From: UBA11524 sp963590165
Lineage (GTDB): Bacteria; Bacillota; Clostridia; Christensenellales; Aristaeellaceae
NCBI GenBank assembly: GCA_963590165.1
Contig: CAVANO010000012.1
Coordinates: forward strand, 24,189-88,188
Length of the DNA stretch: 64,000 nucleotides
Reading direction: 5' to 3'
Positions 16,917 through 25,301 of this stretch are shown piece after piece. The translations under genes and the position numbers were made by a program. Every line of letters starts with the position of its first letter. Positions within the stretch are counted from its first letter, which is position 1. Below the pieces are notes generated by a model. It was not told the origin of the DNA, did not search any database, and was given only the letters and a program-made list of their open reading frames with translations.

Positions 16917-17529
16917 CCGCGAGGCGCGCGTACGGCAGCTGCTCGAATACGATGCGCAGTACGGCGCCCTCATGACCGCCGGCATGGACGAAGTCGGGCG
17001 CGGACCGCTTGTCGGCAACGTAGTCACAGCGTGCGTCGTCATGCCGAAGGAGCCTGTCATCCTGTGGATTGACGACAGCAAGAAGCTTTCCGAAAAGCGC
17101 CGCGAACTCGTCTACAAGGAAATCATGCAATGTGCCCTGTATGTAGGCATCGGTCAGGCGACGCCGGAGGAAATCGACCGGATGAATATCCTTGAGGCGA
17201 CCAAGAAGGCCATGCGTGAGGCAGCATCGCAGGTGCCTGCGGACGTATTCCTGATTGACGCGGTCACAAACCTCGGGCTAAACGGGCGCGAGGTGCCCAT
17301 CATCAAAGGGGACGCGACCTCCTACGCCATCGCCGCTGCAAGCATCGTCGCGAAAGTCACCCGCGACCGGCAGATGATTGCGCTCGACAAGCAATATCCG
17401 CAATACGGCTTTGCGCGCAACAAGGGCTACGGCACGGCAGAGCACATCGCCGCGCTCAAGCAGTACGGACCGATTCCGGAGCACCGGCGGAGCTTCATCG
17501 GGCATTTTGTGACGGTGAATCAGCCATGA
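16903..17529 (+). CDS. rnhB: Ribonuclease HII
   Basis: 208 residues. The active-site block MDEVGRGPLVG (Asp29, Glu30) is a close variant of the usual DEAGRG with V for A. DVFLIDAV supplies the later Asp, and YAIAAASIVAKVTRDR is the family's conserved helix. It cleaves RNA in RNA-DNA hybrids and removes misincorporated ribonucleotides. The ATG at 16903 has GGAGGAGG seven bases upstream, lying inside the end of rbgA; the stop overlaps the start of yraN by 4 bases. Confidence 0.95.
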   Translation: MAKIDREARVRQLLEYDAQYGALMTAGMDEVGRGPLVGNVVTACVVMPKEPVILWIDDSKKLSEKRRELVYKEIMQCALYVGIGQATPEEIDRMNILEATKKAMREAASQVPADVFLIDAVTNLGLNGREVPIIKGDATSYAIAAASIVAKVTRDRQMIALDKQYPQYGFARNKGYGTAEHIAALKQYGPIPEHRRSFIGHFVTVNQP

Positions 17530-17876
17530 GGCAGTATGAATCGGGTCTGCGCGGCGAGGAATCAGCGGAGCGCACCCTGACTGCCAAGGGCATGACTGTT
17601 CTATCGCGTAGATACCGCGCCGAGGACGGTGAAATCGACCTGATTCTCCAGGACGGCGATACGATTGTGTTTGCCGAGGTGAAGGCACGTCCGCAGAGCC
17701 GTGCAGGGCAGGGGCTTTTATCCGTCACGCCCGGCAAGCAAAGGCGGATTTGCCATGCCGCCATGCGGTATCTCATCGAAACAGAGCGAATGAGCGCACC
17801 CGTTCGATTCGACGTTGTGGAAATCACAAAGGATGGGATTTTGCACATTCCGAATGCATTTGCATTTATTGAGTAG
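17526..17876 (+). CDS. YraN family (UPF0102) putative endonuclease
   Basis: 116 residues, the normal family length. The N-terminus GLRGEESAERTLTAKGMTVL and the nuclease-like core EDGEIDLILQDGDTIVFAEV followed by KAR place the PD-(D/E)XK residues (Asp in EIDLI, Glu and Lys in EVK). Function in cells is not established. It is the third gene of rbgA-rnhB-yraN with ATGA overlaps, a common arrangement in Firmicutes. Confidence 0.9.
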   Translation: MRQYESGLRGEESAERTLTAKGMTVLSRRYRAEDGEIDLILQDGDTIVFAEVKARPQSRAGQGLLSVTPGKQRRICHAAMRYLIETERMSAPVRFDVVEITKDGILHIPNAFAFIE

Positions 17877-17923
17877 GGGCAATCTGATTTTTACATTTTC
17901 ATAGTTGGTTTAATTTGCAGTTT

Positions 17924-18100
17924 CAAGGGGGCTTTCCGCTCGCCCCCTTAACCCCTTCGGGCATGCAATTTTCATCTTCATCATTGAACACTGGCAAGCC
18001 AAATAAAAAGCTACACTGACATATCAAGCAACACGGAAGTGCAACGCGAAGCAGTCCAGAGGGCGACCGCAAAGCCCTCTGGGCGCGTCCGCAGACGCGA
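17924..18100. repeat. Intergenic repeat, composite copy in reverse orientation
   Basis: The 294-base gap before the large glycosyltransferase holds a GGGGGCTTTCCGCTCGCCCCC hairpin (about 17930-17949) and the flank CCCCTTCGGGCATGC. Next comes a degenerate reverse copy of the ATGAAAATGAAATC core (TTTTCATCTTCATC, about 17970-17984). Then follows a second hairpin, CCAGAGGGC/GCCCTCTGG (about 18057-18083), next to GCGAAGCAGT. The same blocks recur near 22.6, 27, 30.7 and 33 kb. Confidence 0.7.
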
Positions 18101-18170
18101 AATTTCTGCTCCATAATGCACTAAATAGCTTATTTTTTCAAAAGTCTATATCAAATCGAGGTGCATCAGC

Positions 18171-21100
18171 ATGAAAAAAATCCTGCAGCAATTTCTGCTG
18201 CTCCTGCTGACACTGCTGCTCTTCTGCAGCGTTTCGACCGCCGAGGAAGACAGCACCAACCTGCTGCGTAACGCCAGCTTCGAAGAGCTGGGCAGCGATG
18301 GTCTGCCGACGGGCTGGGATACCGATGCGTATCTGACCACCGTCGGGCTGACGCTCTACAGCGTCGTTGCGGATGACGCGACGGACGGACAGTACAGCGT
18401 GCAAATCGAGAATCTCGATTATAATGATGCGCGCTTCCTGCAGACCGTCACCGTCAAGCCGAGCACCATCTACCGCCTGTCCGGCTATGTCAAAGGCTGG
18501 GATACGCTGGATGAGGGGCGCGGCGCGAATCTGTCCATCGCGGACATCTACGTATTCTCCGAAAGCGTCTACGAGTCTGAAGACGAGTGGGTGTACATCG
18601 AGACGTACGGCATGACCGGCGAGGATCAGACGCAGCTGACCGTGTTCGCACGTCTGGGCGGCTACAGCGGCGAAAGCATCGGCGTGGCTCGCTTCGATGA
18701 CCTGTCGCTGACAGAGGTCGATGAGATTCCCGAGGATGCCGTGCTCAACAGCTGGTACAAGGTGACCACCGTGCAGGCCGCAGACACATCGTCGGATGAA
18801 TCTTCCGCCGCATGGCCTTGGCTGCTGGTCGTTGCAATCGTGTATGCGGCCATCGGGCTGTACATGCTCCGCTACCTCCAACGCACAGAAAACGGAAAAA
18901 TCGCTGCCGGAAAGCAGTCCATGCCGGCTTTCGTTATTGTCGGTCTGATTGTTGCGGCGATTGCGCGGCTGATTGTCGCGGACAACGTCTCCGGCTATCA
19001 GGTGGACGTGAACTGCTTCCTGTCGTGGGGCAACACGTTCCTGAACGTCGGTCCGGCTGATTTCTACCAGTCAACGAGCTTCTGCGACTACCCGCCGGCA
19101 TACGTGTACATCATGGGGCTGAACGCGGCGCTTGCGAATGTGCTGCCGCTGTCTGCTGCCGCTGTGCATAAGTTCATCCCGATGGCATGCGACCTGATTG
19201 CCGCGTGCCTGATTTACCGCATCGCATGCAAAAAGCGTTTCAGCCCGAAGCAGGCGGGAATCCTCTGCCTGCTTGTCGCCTTCAATCCGGCGATTTTCCT
19301 CAACAGCGCTGCCTGGTGCCAGATTGACAGCGTGCTCAGCCTGCTGCTGATGCTGGTAGTGTATTTCGCCGTCTGCGGCAAGTGGGCCATTGCCCTGCCA
19401 ATTTACATGCTTGCTGTGCTCGTCAAGCCGCAGGCGCTGATGACCGGCTTCCTCGGCGCGGCAGCCATCATCATGACGCTTGTGCGCGACAAAAAGTGCT
19501 GGAAGCAGATGCTCATCGGTCTTGGTGCGGCACTCGTGACGGCGCTCATCATCGTTGTGCCGTTCAGCATCAATCAGGGCGGCATCGCGTGGCTGATTGA
19601 GAAATACGCCGAAACGCTTTCTTCCTACGCCTACGCGACCGTCAACACGGCGAACCTGTATTACCTCTTTGACTGCAACTGGTATTCCATCGCCTACACT
19701 GCACCGGTGATGATTCCGCTGACGCTGCTTGTGCTGACGCTCGTGTGGTGCGCACACATCGCCATGCGCGAACAGAAGGCGCTCGGCACGTTCGATTGGA
19801 TGACTTCGCTGCTGACTTTTGCCGTGATTGCTGCAGGCTTCGGGCTTGGCGGCGGTCTGGCGACTGCCTCCGGCTGGACACACAGCATCATGTTCCGTTT
19901 CGGCGGCGAAATTGTGCTGACGCGCACATCGCTGCTGATCATCGGGGGAATCGGGCTGGCAACTGCCGTCCTTGCCGCCGCCTTGCTGATTCACCGCAAA
20001 AAGGCAGATTGGGCTGCCGCTGAGCTGACCGCATCTACCGTGTTCGCGCTGATTTTTGCAGGACTGTCGCTCACGTATTCGAGCTTCACGCTCATCGGCA
20101 TTGCGGCAATGGCCTATGCGTTTGTGCTCGTGCTGCCGCTATTCATCCGCAGCGGCAAAATCGAGAACCTTGCGCTGTGCGGCGGAATCCTGTTCGTCCT
20201 GCTGTATGTCTTCGGCATCAAGATGCATGAGCGCTACCTGTTCCCGGCGCTGTTCCTGCTGGGTATGGCGTACGCCTACCGCCGCGATTGGCGCATCCTG
20301 ACGCTGCTGATTACCTTCAGCGCGACCGTGTTCGTCAATGAGGGCATCGTGCTGGACAACAGCCTGCGCCTCGGCTCCTCGATGGGGCACCTGAACAGCG
20401 ATACGCAGACGCTGGCCTCCATCCTCTCCTTCGTGAATGTCGTCATGGCATGCGTGGGGCTGTGGACGTGCCGCGATGTCTGCCTCGGCGAGGAAGAAGC
20501 AAAAAATGCGTTGGAGGAACAGCCGCACAAGGCGATTCTGCCCGTCAAGCGGCTTGCTCAAAAGCCCAACGATCCTCGCACCTTCACAAGCGATGCATCC
20601 CTGCACTGGTGCCGTCGCGACTGGATCCTGATGATGAGTGTCACGCTGATTTACGCCGTCGTTGCGCTGACGAACCTCGGCTCGACCAAGGCGCCGCAGA
20701 ACCCATGGAAGTCCACCGCATCGGATGAGCAGGTCATTATTGACCTCGGCGAGCACTACGATGATGTGTCCATGCTGTACTTCTGCCAGGTCAGCTACCA
20801 TGACTTCTCCGTTGCGACCTCCGAGGACGGCGAAACGTGGTCAGACGAATTCTGGGCGCAGATGGCGGAAGGTCAGTGCTACGAATGGAAGTACCTCGTG
20901 CCGTGCTATGAATACAACGGCACGCGCAGCTACGTCTCCGCAAACACGACCGATGATGTACAGAAGCTGTCCGGGCGCTACGTCCGCATCACCGCACAGC
21001 AAATCGGCCTGATTATTGATGAGGTGATTTTCCGCGACGCGGACGGCAATACCATTCCTGCGACGGTTGTCGAGCAGCTCAATGCCCGTGAAAATTCGCC

Positions 21101-22508
21101 GAATTACTCCGATGCCGCGAATCTGCTTGATGAGCAGGACACGCTCGAAGGCGAACCGAGCTGGTATAACGGCACCTACTTCGATGAAATCTACCACGCG
21201 CGCACGGCGTATGAGCACCTGCACGGCACGCAGCCCTACGAAACGAGCCATCCGCCGCTGGGCAAGATCATCATGAGCTGGGGCATTGCTATTTTCGGCA
21301 TGACGCCGTTCGGCTGGCGCTTCACGGGCGCGGTCATCGGAATCCTGATGCTGCCGGCGATGTACCTTCTTGCCAAGCAGCTGATGAAGAAGTCCACCTA
21401 CGCATTCGCCGCTATGCTGATGCTTGCGCTGGACTGTCAGCACTTCACGCAGACGCGCATCGCCACCATCGACTCCTACCCCGTGTTCTTCATCCTGCTG
21501 AGCTGGCTGTTCATGCTCCGGTTTATGCAGCGCGACATCGTCCGCGTGCCGCTGAAAAAGCTGCTGCCTGATCTGCTGCTGTCCGGCTTCTTCATGGGCT
21601 GCGGCATCGCCAGCAAGTGGATTGGCATCTACTCCGGCGCAGGGCTCGCCATCGTCTACTTCTGGACGATGTTCCGCCACCTGCGCATGGCAAACGCCTC
21701 CAAGAAGCTGCTTGCGACCGAAAAGAATCTGTCCAAGGAGGATCGGCAGCTGCTGACGCTCCGCGCCGACACGACCCTCAAGCGCGTGATGGTACTGTGC
21801 CTGTGGTGCGTGCTGTTCTTCATCGCGATTCCGCTGGTGATTTACCTGCTGTCCTACATCCCGTATTTCGCCTATGCGCACTACACGCGCCTGAGCGATT
21901 ACCTCCGCGCCGTCTGGAACGCGCAGGTCAGCATGTTCTCCTACCACTCCGAGCCCGGACGCGGCATGGATCACCCGTTCTATTCGCCGTGGTACGAATG
22001 GCCGCTGAACAAGCGTCCGATGTACTATGCTTCGCCGTCCTACGTCAGCACACCCGGCTGGAGCTACGCGCTCTGGTGCTTCGGCAATCCCGCTGTCTGG
22101 ACAGCCGGACTTTTCGGCATCGCGTATGTGCTCTTCGTCTTCCTGAAACGCCACCGCTACACCCTGCGCGAATGCGGCGATACGCTGCACCTCTCCGCTG
22201 ACGGCTGGGACATCACACATGCCTTCCTGCTGATTGCGGCGCTGTCACAATTCCTGCCGTGGGTACTGGTACCGCGCGGCACGTACATCTACCACTACTT
22301 CGCAACAACGCCGTTCCTGATGCTATGCGTGGCGGTGCTCCTGCGCGACATCGAATCATGGCGTCCGAAACTCGGCAAGGTTATCCTATGGAGTTTCCTT
22401 GCGCTCTGTCTCATCATGTTTGTGGCGTACTTCCCTTATGCCAGCGGCGTACTGACGCCCACCTGGTGGCTGGACTTCATGTCAAAGTTCCTGCGCCTCT
22501 ACTACTGA
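18171..22508 (+). CDS. Giant two-module GT-C glycosyltransferase (PMT-type) with extracellular binding domains
   Basis: 1445 residues. In order: signal peptide (1-24); a jelly-roll carbohydrate-binding-like domain (about 30-190, NLLRNASFEELGSDGLPTGW); a first multi-spanning GT-C module with a candidate catalytic Asp279 in YQVDVNCFLSWG and a YPPAYVY loop (about 220-760); a discoidin/F5-8C-like extracellular domain (about 835-960, ending GRYVRITAQQIGLIIDEVIF); and a second GT-C module of the PMT/GT39 type with Asp1005-Glu1006 in YFDEIYHARTAYEHL and SHPPLGK (about 985-1445). Both modules probably use polyprenyl-phosphate sugars outside the membrane, to glycosylate proteins or a wall polymer. It appears to be transcribed alone. 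The start follows GAGGTGC. Single PMT-like enzymes are usually 500-700 residues, so this is a fusion. Confidence 0.85.
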   Translation: MKKILQQFLLLLLTLLLFCSVSTAEEDSTNLLRNASFEELGSDGLPTGWDTDAYLTTVGLTLYSVVADDATDGQYSVQIENLDYNDARFLQTVTVKPSTIYRLSGYVKGWDTLDEGRGANLSIADIYVFSESVYESEDEWVYIETYGMTGEDQTQLTVFARLGGYSGESIGVARFDDLSLTEVDEIPEDAVLNSWYKVTTVQAADTSSDESSAAWPWLLVVAIVYAAIGLYMLRYLQRTENGKIAAGKQSMPAFVIVGLIVAAIARLIVADNVSGYQVDVNCFLSWGNTFLNVGPADFYQSTSFCDYPPAYVYIMGLNAALANVLPLSAAAVHKFIPMACDLIAACLIYRIACKKRFSPKQAGILCLLVAFNPAIFLNSAAWCQIDSVLSLLLMLVVYFAVCGKWAIALPIYMLAVLVKPQALMTGFLGAAAIIMTLVRDKKCWKQMLIGLGAALVTALIIVVPFSINQGGIAWLIEKYAETLSSYAYATVNTANLYYLFDCNWYSIAYTAPVMIPLTLLVLTLVWCAHIAMREQKALGTFDWMTSLLTFAVIAAGFGLGGGLATASGWTHSIMFRFGGEIVLTRTSLLIIGGIGLATAVLAAALLIHRKKADWAAAELTASTVFALIFAGLSLTYSSFTLIGIAAMAYAFVLVLPLFIRSGKIENLALCGGILFVLLYVFGIKMHERYLFPALFLLGMAYAYRRDWRILTLLITFSATVFVNEGIVLDNSLRLGSSMGHLNSDTQTLASILSFVNVVMACVGLWTCRDVCLGEEEAKNALEEQPHKAILPVKRLAQKPNDPRTFTSDASLHWCRRDWILMMSVTLIYAVVALTNLGSTKAPQNPWKSTASDEQVIIDLGEHYDDVSMLYFCQVSYHDFSVATSEDGETWSDEFWAQMAEGQCYEWKYLVPCYEYNGTRSYVSANTTDDVQKLSGRYVRITAQQIGLIIDEVIFRDADGNTIPATVVEQLNARENSPNYSDAANLLDEQDTLEGEPSWYNGTYFDEIYHARTAYEHLHGTQPYETSHPPLGKIIMSWGIAIFGMTPFGWRFTGAVIGILMLPAMYLLAKQLMKKSTYAFAAMLMLALDCQHFTQTRIATIDSYPVFFILLSWLFMLRFMQRDIVRVPLKKLLPDLLLSGFFMGCGIASKWIGIYSGAGLAIVYFWTMFRHLRMANASKKLLATEKNLSKEDRQLLTLRADTTLKRVMVLCLWCVLFFIAIPLVIYLLSYIPYFAYAHYTRLSDYLRAVWNAQVSMFSYHSEPGRGMDHPFYSPWYEWPLNKRPMYYASPSYVSTPGWSYALWCFGNPAVWTAGLFGIAYVLFVFLKRHRYTLRECGDTLHLSADGWDITHAFLLIAALSQFLPWVLVPRGTYIYHYFATTPFLMLCVAVLLRDIESWRPKLGKVILWSFLALCLIMFVAYFPYASGVLTPTWWLDFMSKFLRLYY

Positions 22509-22532
22509 CGCGCAGCACAGGCAACTAAAATG

Positions 22533-22562
22533 GCAGCTGCTCAAAAAAAGCAGCTGCTTTTT
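22533..22562 (+). terminator. Terminator after the GT-C gene
   Basis: GCAGCTGCT (22533-22541), 7-base loop, AGCAGCTGC (22549-22557), TTTTT. Confidence 0.85.
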
Positions 22563-22582
22563 ATGATTCCATGATTGAGCCA

Positions 22583-22935
22583 CTTCGGTGCCCTGCTGGG
22601 TTTACATCTCCATCGTTGCGTTTGTGTTGCTTTAAGGGGGCTTTCCGCTCGCCCCCTTTGACCCCTTCGGCGCCATGCTGGGNNNNNNNNNNNNNNNNNN
22701 NNNNNNNNNNNNNNNNNNNNNNNNNNNNNNNNNNCCCCCTTGAACCCCTTCGGCACCATGCTGGGTTTTACATTTCTATCGTTGCGTTTTGTTGCTGTGT
22801 TAAGGGAGCTTTCCGCTCGCCCCCTTTGACCCCTTCGGCGCCATGCTGGGTTTTACATTTCTATCGTTGCGTTTGGTTGCAGCGTTAAGGGGGCTTTCCG
22901 CTCGCCCCCTTGAACCACTTCGGCGCAGGACAAAA
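22583..22935. repeat. Tandem 82-85 bp hairpin repeats, about four copies
   Basis: Units begin CATGCTGGGTTTTACATTTC and end in a GGGGGCTTTCCGCTCGCCCCC hairpin plus CTTGAACCCCTTCGGCG. Equivalent positions fall at about 22593, 22675, 22758 and 22843, giving periods of 82, 83 and 85. Reverse-complemented, the unit aligns with the ATGAAAATGAAATCAAGCATG repeats near 27 and 33 kb. Short open frames here are repeat artefacts. With the terminator and brnQ promoter this accounts for the whole 516-base gap. Confidence 0.85.
22683..22734. other. Assembly gap (52 N)
   Basis: 52 undetermined bases lie inside the tandem repeat. The spacing across the gap matches one repeat period, which suggests the gap size was estimated rather than arbitrary; the true copy number remains uncertain. 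Confidence 0.95.
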
Positions 22936-22949
22936 ATTTTCCAAAATCC

Positions 22950-22979
22950 TTGACAATTGCTTTTTCTATTTAGTATAAT
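22950..22979 (+). promoter_or_regulatory. Promoter of brnQ
   Basis: TTGACA (22950-22955), 18-base spacer, TATAAT (22974-22979). The start point is about 22986, leaving a leader of about 40 bases with GGGAG before the ATG. Confidence 0.8.
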
Positions 22980-23024
22980 GAAGTTTCAAGACATCGAAAA
23001 AACAACCTTTGGGAGCAAAAGAAT

Positions 23025-24377
23025 ATGAAAAAGAAACTAAGCCGCCGAGAGTACATATCGATTGCCAGCATGCTATTCGGCATGTTCTTCGGCGCGGGCA
23101 ACCTCATTTTCCCTGTTCACATGGGTCAGATGGCAGGCAGCAACGTTGCGCTTGCCGTCCTCGGCTTCTGCGTGACCGGCGTCGGTCTGCCGCTGCTTGC
23201 GGTCGCAGCGCTCGGCATCAGCCGCTCAAGCGGTCTGTACGAGCTGGGCAGCCGCGTCAGCCGACCGTACTCGCTGTTCTTCACGTGCCTGCTTTACCTG
23301 ACCATCGGTCCGTTCTTCGCGATTCCGCGCTGCGCGAGCACGTCCTTCACGGTCGGTCTTGAACAGCTGCTGCCGCAGGACGGGAACATGTCCCTCTATC
23401 TGCTCATCTTCTCCGTCCTCTTCTTCGCCGCTGCGCTGTATTTTTCCCTCAAGCCCGGCAAAATCCTCATGTGGATCGGCAAAGTGCTGAATCCGTGCTT
23501 CCTGCTGTTCCTCGGCATCCTCGTTGTCGTCGCGATGCTCCATCCCGGCGCATCCGTCAGCGAAGTTACACCGGAGGATGCGTACGTCACCCAGCCTTTC
23601 TTCAACGGCTTCCTTGAGGGCTACAACACCATGGACGCGCTGGCAGGACTTGCCTTCGGCATCGTTGTCGTGCAGGTCATCCGCGGACTTGGCGTTGAGG
23701 ATTCCGATGCCATTGCAGGCAGCACCGTCCGCGCGGGCGTGTTCTCCTGCCTGCTGATGGCGGTCATTTACGTCGCGGTGACGGTCGTCGGCGTGCAGAG
23801 CCGCGGCCTGTTCGAGACGTCCGAGAACGGCGGCATCGCCCTTGCACAGATTGCCCGGTACTACCTCGGCGATGCAGGGCTGATTGTCCTCGCCATTACC
23901 GTAACGCTCGCCTGCCTCAAGACATCCGTCGGGCTGATTACCAGCTGCGCCGAAGCATTCACCGGCATGTTCCCCAAGGGACCGAGCTACCGCGCGTGGG
24001 CGGTCATCTTCAGTATCCTGTCGCTGCTGATTGCCAACTTCGGGCTCAGCACCATCATCGCCTACTCGCTGCCCGTGCTGATGTTCCTCTATCCGCTTGC
24101 CATCACGCTGATTGTCCTCTCGCTTTGCGGCCGCTTCTTCCAGTATGACCGCACGGTGTTCGCATGGACAACCGGTCTGACGCTCTTTGCCGCGCTCTAT
24201 GACCTGCTCGCCGCGCTGCCGGAGGAACTGTTCAAGGCGCTCGGCGGCGAAACCATTCAGGCGTTTGTGCTGAAGTATCTGCCCTTCTCCAGCCTCGGGC
24301 TCGGCTGGATTTGTCCGGCGCTGCTCGGCTTCGCCATCGGCATGGTCATCCGCCTCTGCCGGAAAAAAGCCGCTTAA
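23025..24377 (+). CDS. brnQ: Branched-chain amino acid:cation symporter (LIVCS/BrnQ)
   Basis: 450 residues, normal for the family, with about 12 hydrophobic segments. The N-terminus ISIASMLFGMFFGAGNLIFP and the next block GQMAGSNVALAVLGFCVTGVG are the BrnQ signature, and YLTIGPFFAIPRCASTSF is the conserved third-helix region. It should import leucine, isoleucine and valine with Na+ or H+. The gene is monocistronic between a consensus promoter and a bidirectional terminator. No T-box or leucine-rich leader peptide is visible in its short leader. Confidence 0.94.
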   Translation: MKKKLSRREYISIASMLFGMFFGAGNLIFPVHMGQMAGSNVALAVLGFCVTGVGLPLLAVAALGISRSSGLYELGSRVSRPYSLFFTCLLYLTIGPFFAIPRCASTSFTVGLEQLLPQDGNMSLYLLIFSVLFFAAALYFSLKPGKILMWIGKVLNPCFLLFLGILVVVAMLHPGASVSEVTPEDAYVTQPFFNGFLEGYNTMDALAGLAFGIVVVQVIRGLGVEDSDAIAGSTVRAGVFSCLLMAVIYVAVTVVGVQSRGLFETSENGGIALAQIARYYLGDAGLIVLAITVTLACLKTSVGLITSCAEAFTGMFPKGPSYRAWAVIFSILSLLIANFGLSTIIAYSLPVLMFLYPLAITLIVLSLCGRFFQYDRTVFAWTTGLTLFAALYDLLAALPEELFKALGGETIQAFVLKYLPFSSLGLGWICPALLGFAIGMVIRLCRKKAA

Positions 24378-24387
24378 CCGCATCAAA

Positions 24388-24418
24388 AAAGACCTGAGCG
24401 ATTGCCGTTCAGGTCTTT
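24388..24418. terminator. Bidirectional terminator between brnQ and degV
   Basis: AAAGACCTGA (24388-24397) and TCAGGTCTTT (24409-24418) around an 11-base loop, followed by CTTTTATT on the plus strand and by TTTTTTGATG on the minus strand. Confidence 0.8.
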
Positions 24419-24421
24419 CTT

Positions 24422-25282
24422 TTATTCCGCCAATTGGACGATGGCGCCCAGCAGTCCGGGACCGGTATGAATCGCCAGCGCAGGGCTGACGGGGCTGATA
24501 AAGCTCGACACCACGTCCAGCCGCTCCAACAGGCGGTCAAGCAGCTTGACGGCATCGTCATACGCCGCGCCATGCACCACCGCCAACCGCACTTTTCTGC
24601 CCTGATAGCGCCGGATAATTTCGTCCACCATTGCCGTCAGCGCATTCGAGAAGCCGCGCGCCTTGCACAGCGTGTTGTAGATGCCCTCTTCGTTGACGTA
24701 GATGACCGGTTTAATCTGCAGGAGCGAACCGAGTGCGCCTTCGACGCGCCCGATGCGTCCGCCCTTACGCAAAAATTCCAGCGTCCGGATAACAAACGTG
24801 CCAAGCTGATTTTCGCGGCGCTTTTCGAGCACTGCCAGCGTATCCTCGATGCTCGTGCCGTTTGACAGCAGTTCCGCCGCCTCCAGCACAAGCAGCCCCA
24901 GTCCGCACGAGAGCGTCCGGCTGTCGAACACGTGCACCTGAAGATCCTCGAAGTCCTCCGCGAGCAGCGAAACCATGTTATACGTGCCGGACAGGCTGCC
25001 GCTGATGGACAGATGCAGGATGGCGGTCGCGCCCTCATCGCGCAGCGTGCGATAGAGCATGCTGACATCCTCCGGCAATGGCAGGGATGTCTTCGGCACC
25101 TCGGTTTTGAGGATTTCGTAGAGCTGCTCCTGCGAGATTTCCGTGCGGTCGCGGTATTCGCCCGTGCTGGTCGACACGCGCAGCGCCACGGTGCGGATGT
25201 CATATTGCGCCAGCTGCTCCTCCGATAAGTCGCAGGACGTGTCTGTAACGAGCGCAATCCGCTCGTTGCCGATTTCAAACAT
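24422..25282 (-). CDS. DegV family fatty-acid-binding protein
   Basis: 286 residues, full length. The N-terminus IALVTDTSCDLSEEQL, the middle HLSISGSLSGTYN (fatty-acid carboxylate-binding serines) and RTLEFLRKGGRIGRVEGALG are the DegV signature. Such proteins present fatty acids to the FakA kinase in Gram-positive bacteria; no fakA is visible here. It follows the TGS-uridine kinase by 19 bases and is probably co-transcribed. Shine-Dalgarno GGAGG lies about 10 bases before the ATG. Confidence 0.93.
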   Translation of the reverse strand: MFEIGNERIALVTDTSCDLSEEQLAQYDIRTVALRVSTSTGEYRDRTEISQEQLYEILKTEVPKTSLPLPEDVSMLYRTLRDEGATAILHLSISGSLSGTYNMVSLLAEDFEDLQVHVFDSRTLSCGLGLLVLEAAELLSNGTSIEDTLAVLEKRRENQLGTFVIRTLEFLRKGGRIGRVEGALGSLLQIKPVIYVNEEGIYNTLCKARGFSNALTAMVDEIIRRYQGRKVRLAVVHGAAYDDAVKLLDRLLERLDVVSSFISPVSPALAIHTGPGLLGAIVQLAE

Positions 25283-25301
25283 GAAGCATCAGCCTCCAAT
25301 A

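Noticed and set aside
22541..22888. Open frames running through the N gap
   Set aside because: They contain unknown residues and consist of the intergenic repeat only.
22583..22935. CRISPR array
   Set aside because: Units are contiguous tandem copies without unique spacers, and no cas gene is present. The same holds for the arrays at 27.0, 32.8, 40.2 and 40.7 kb.
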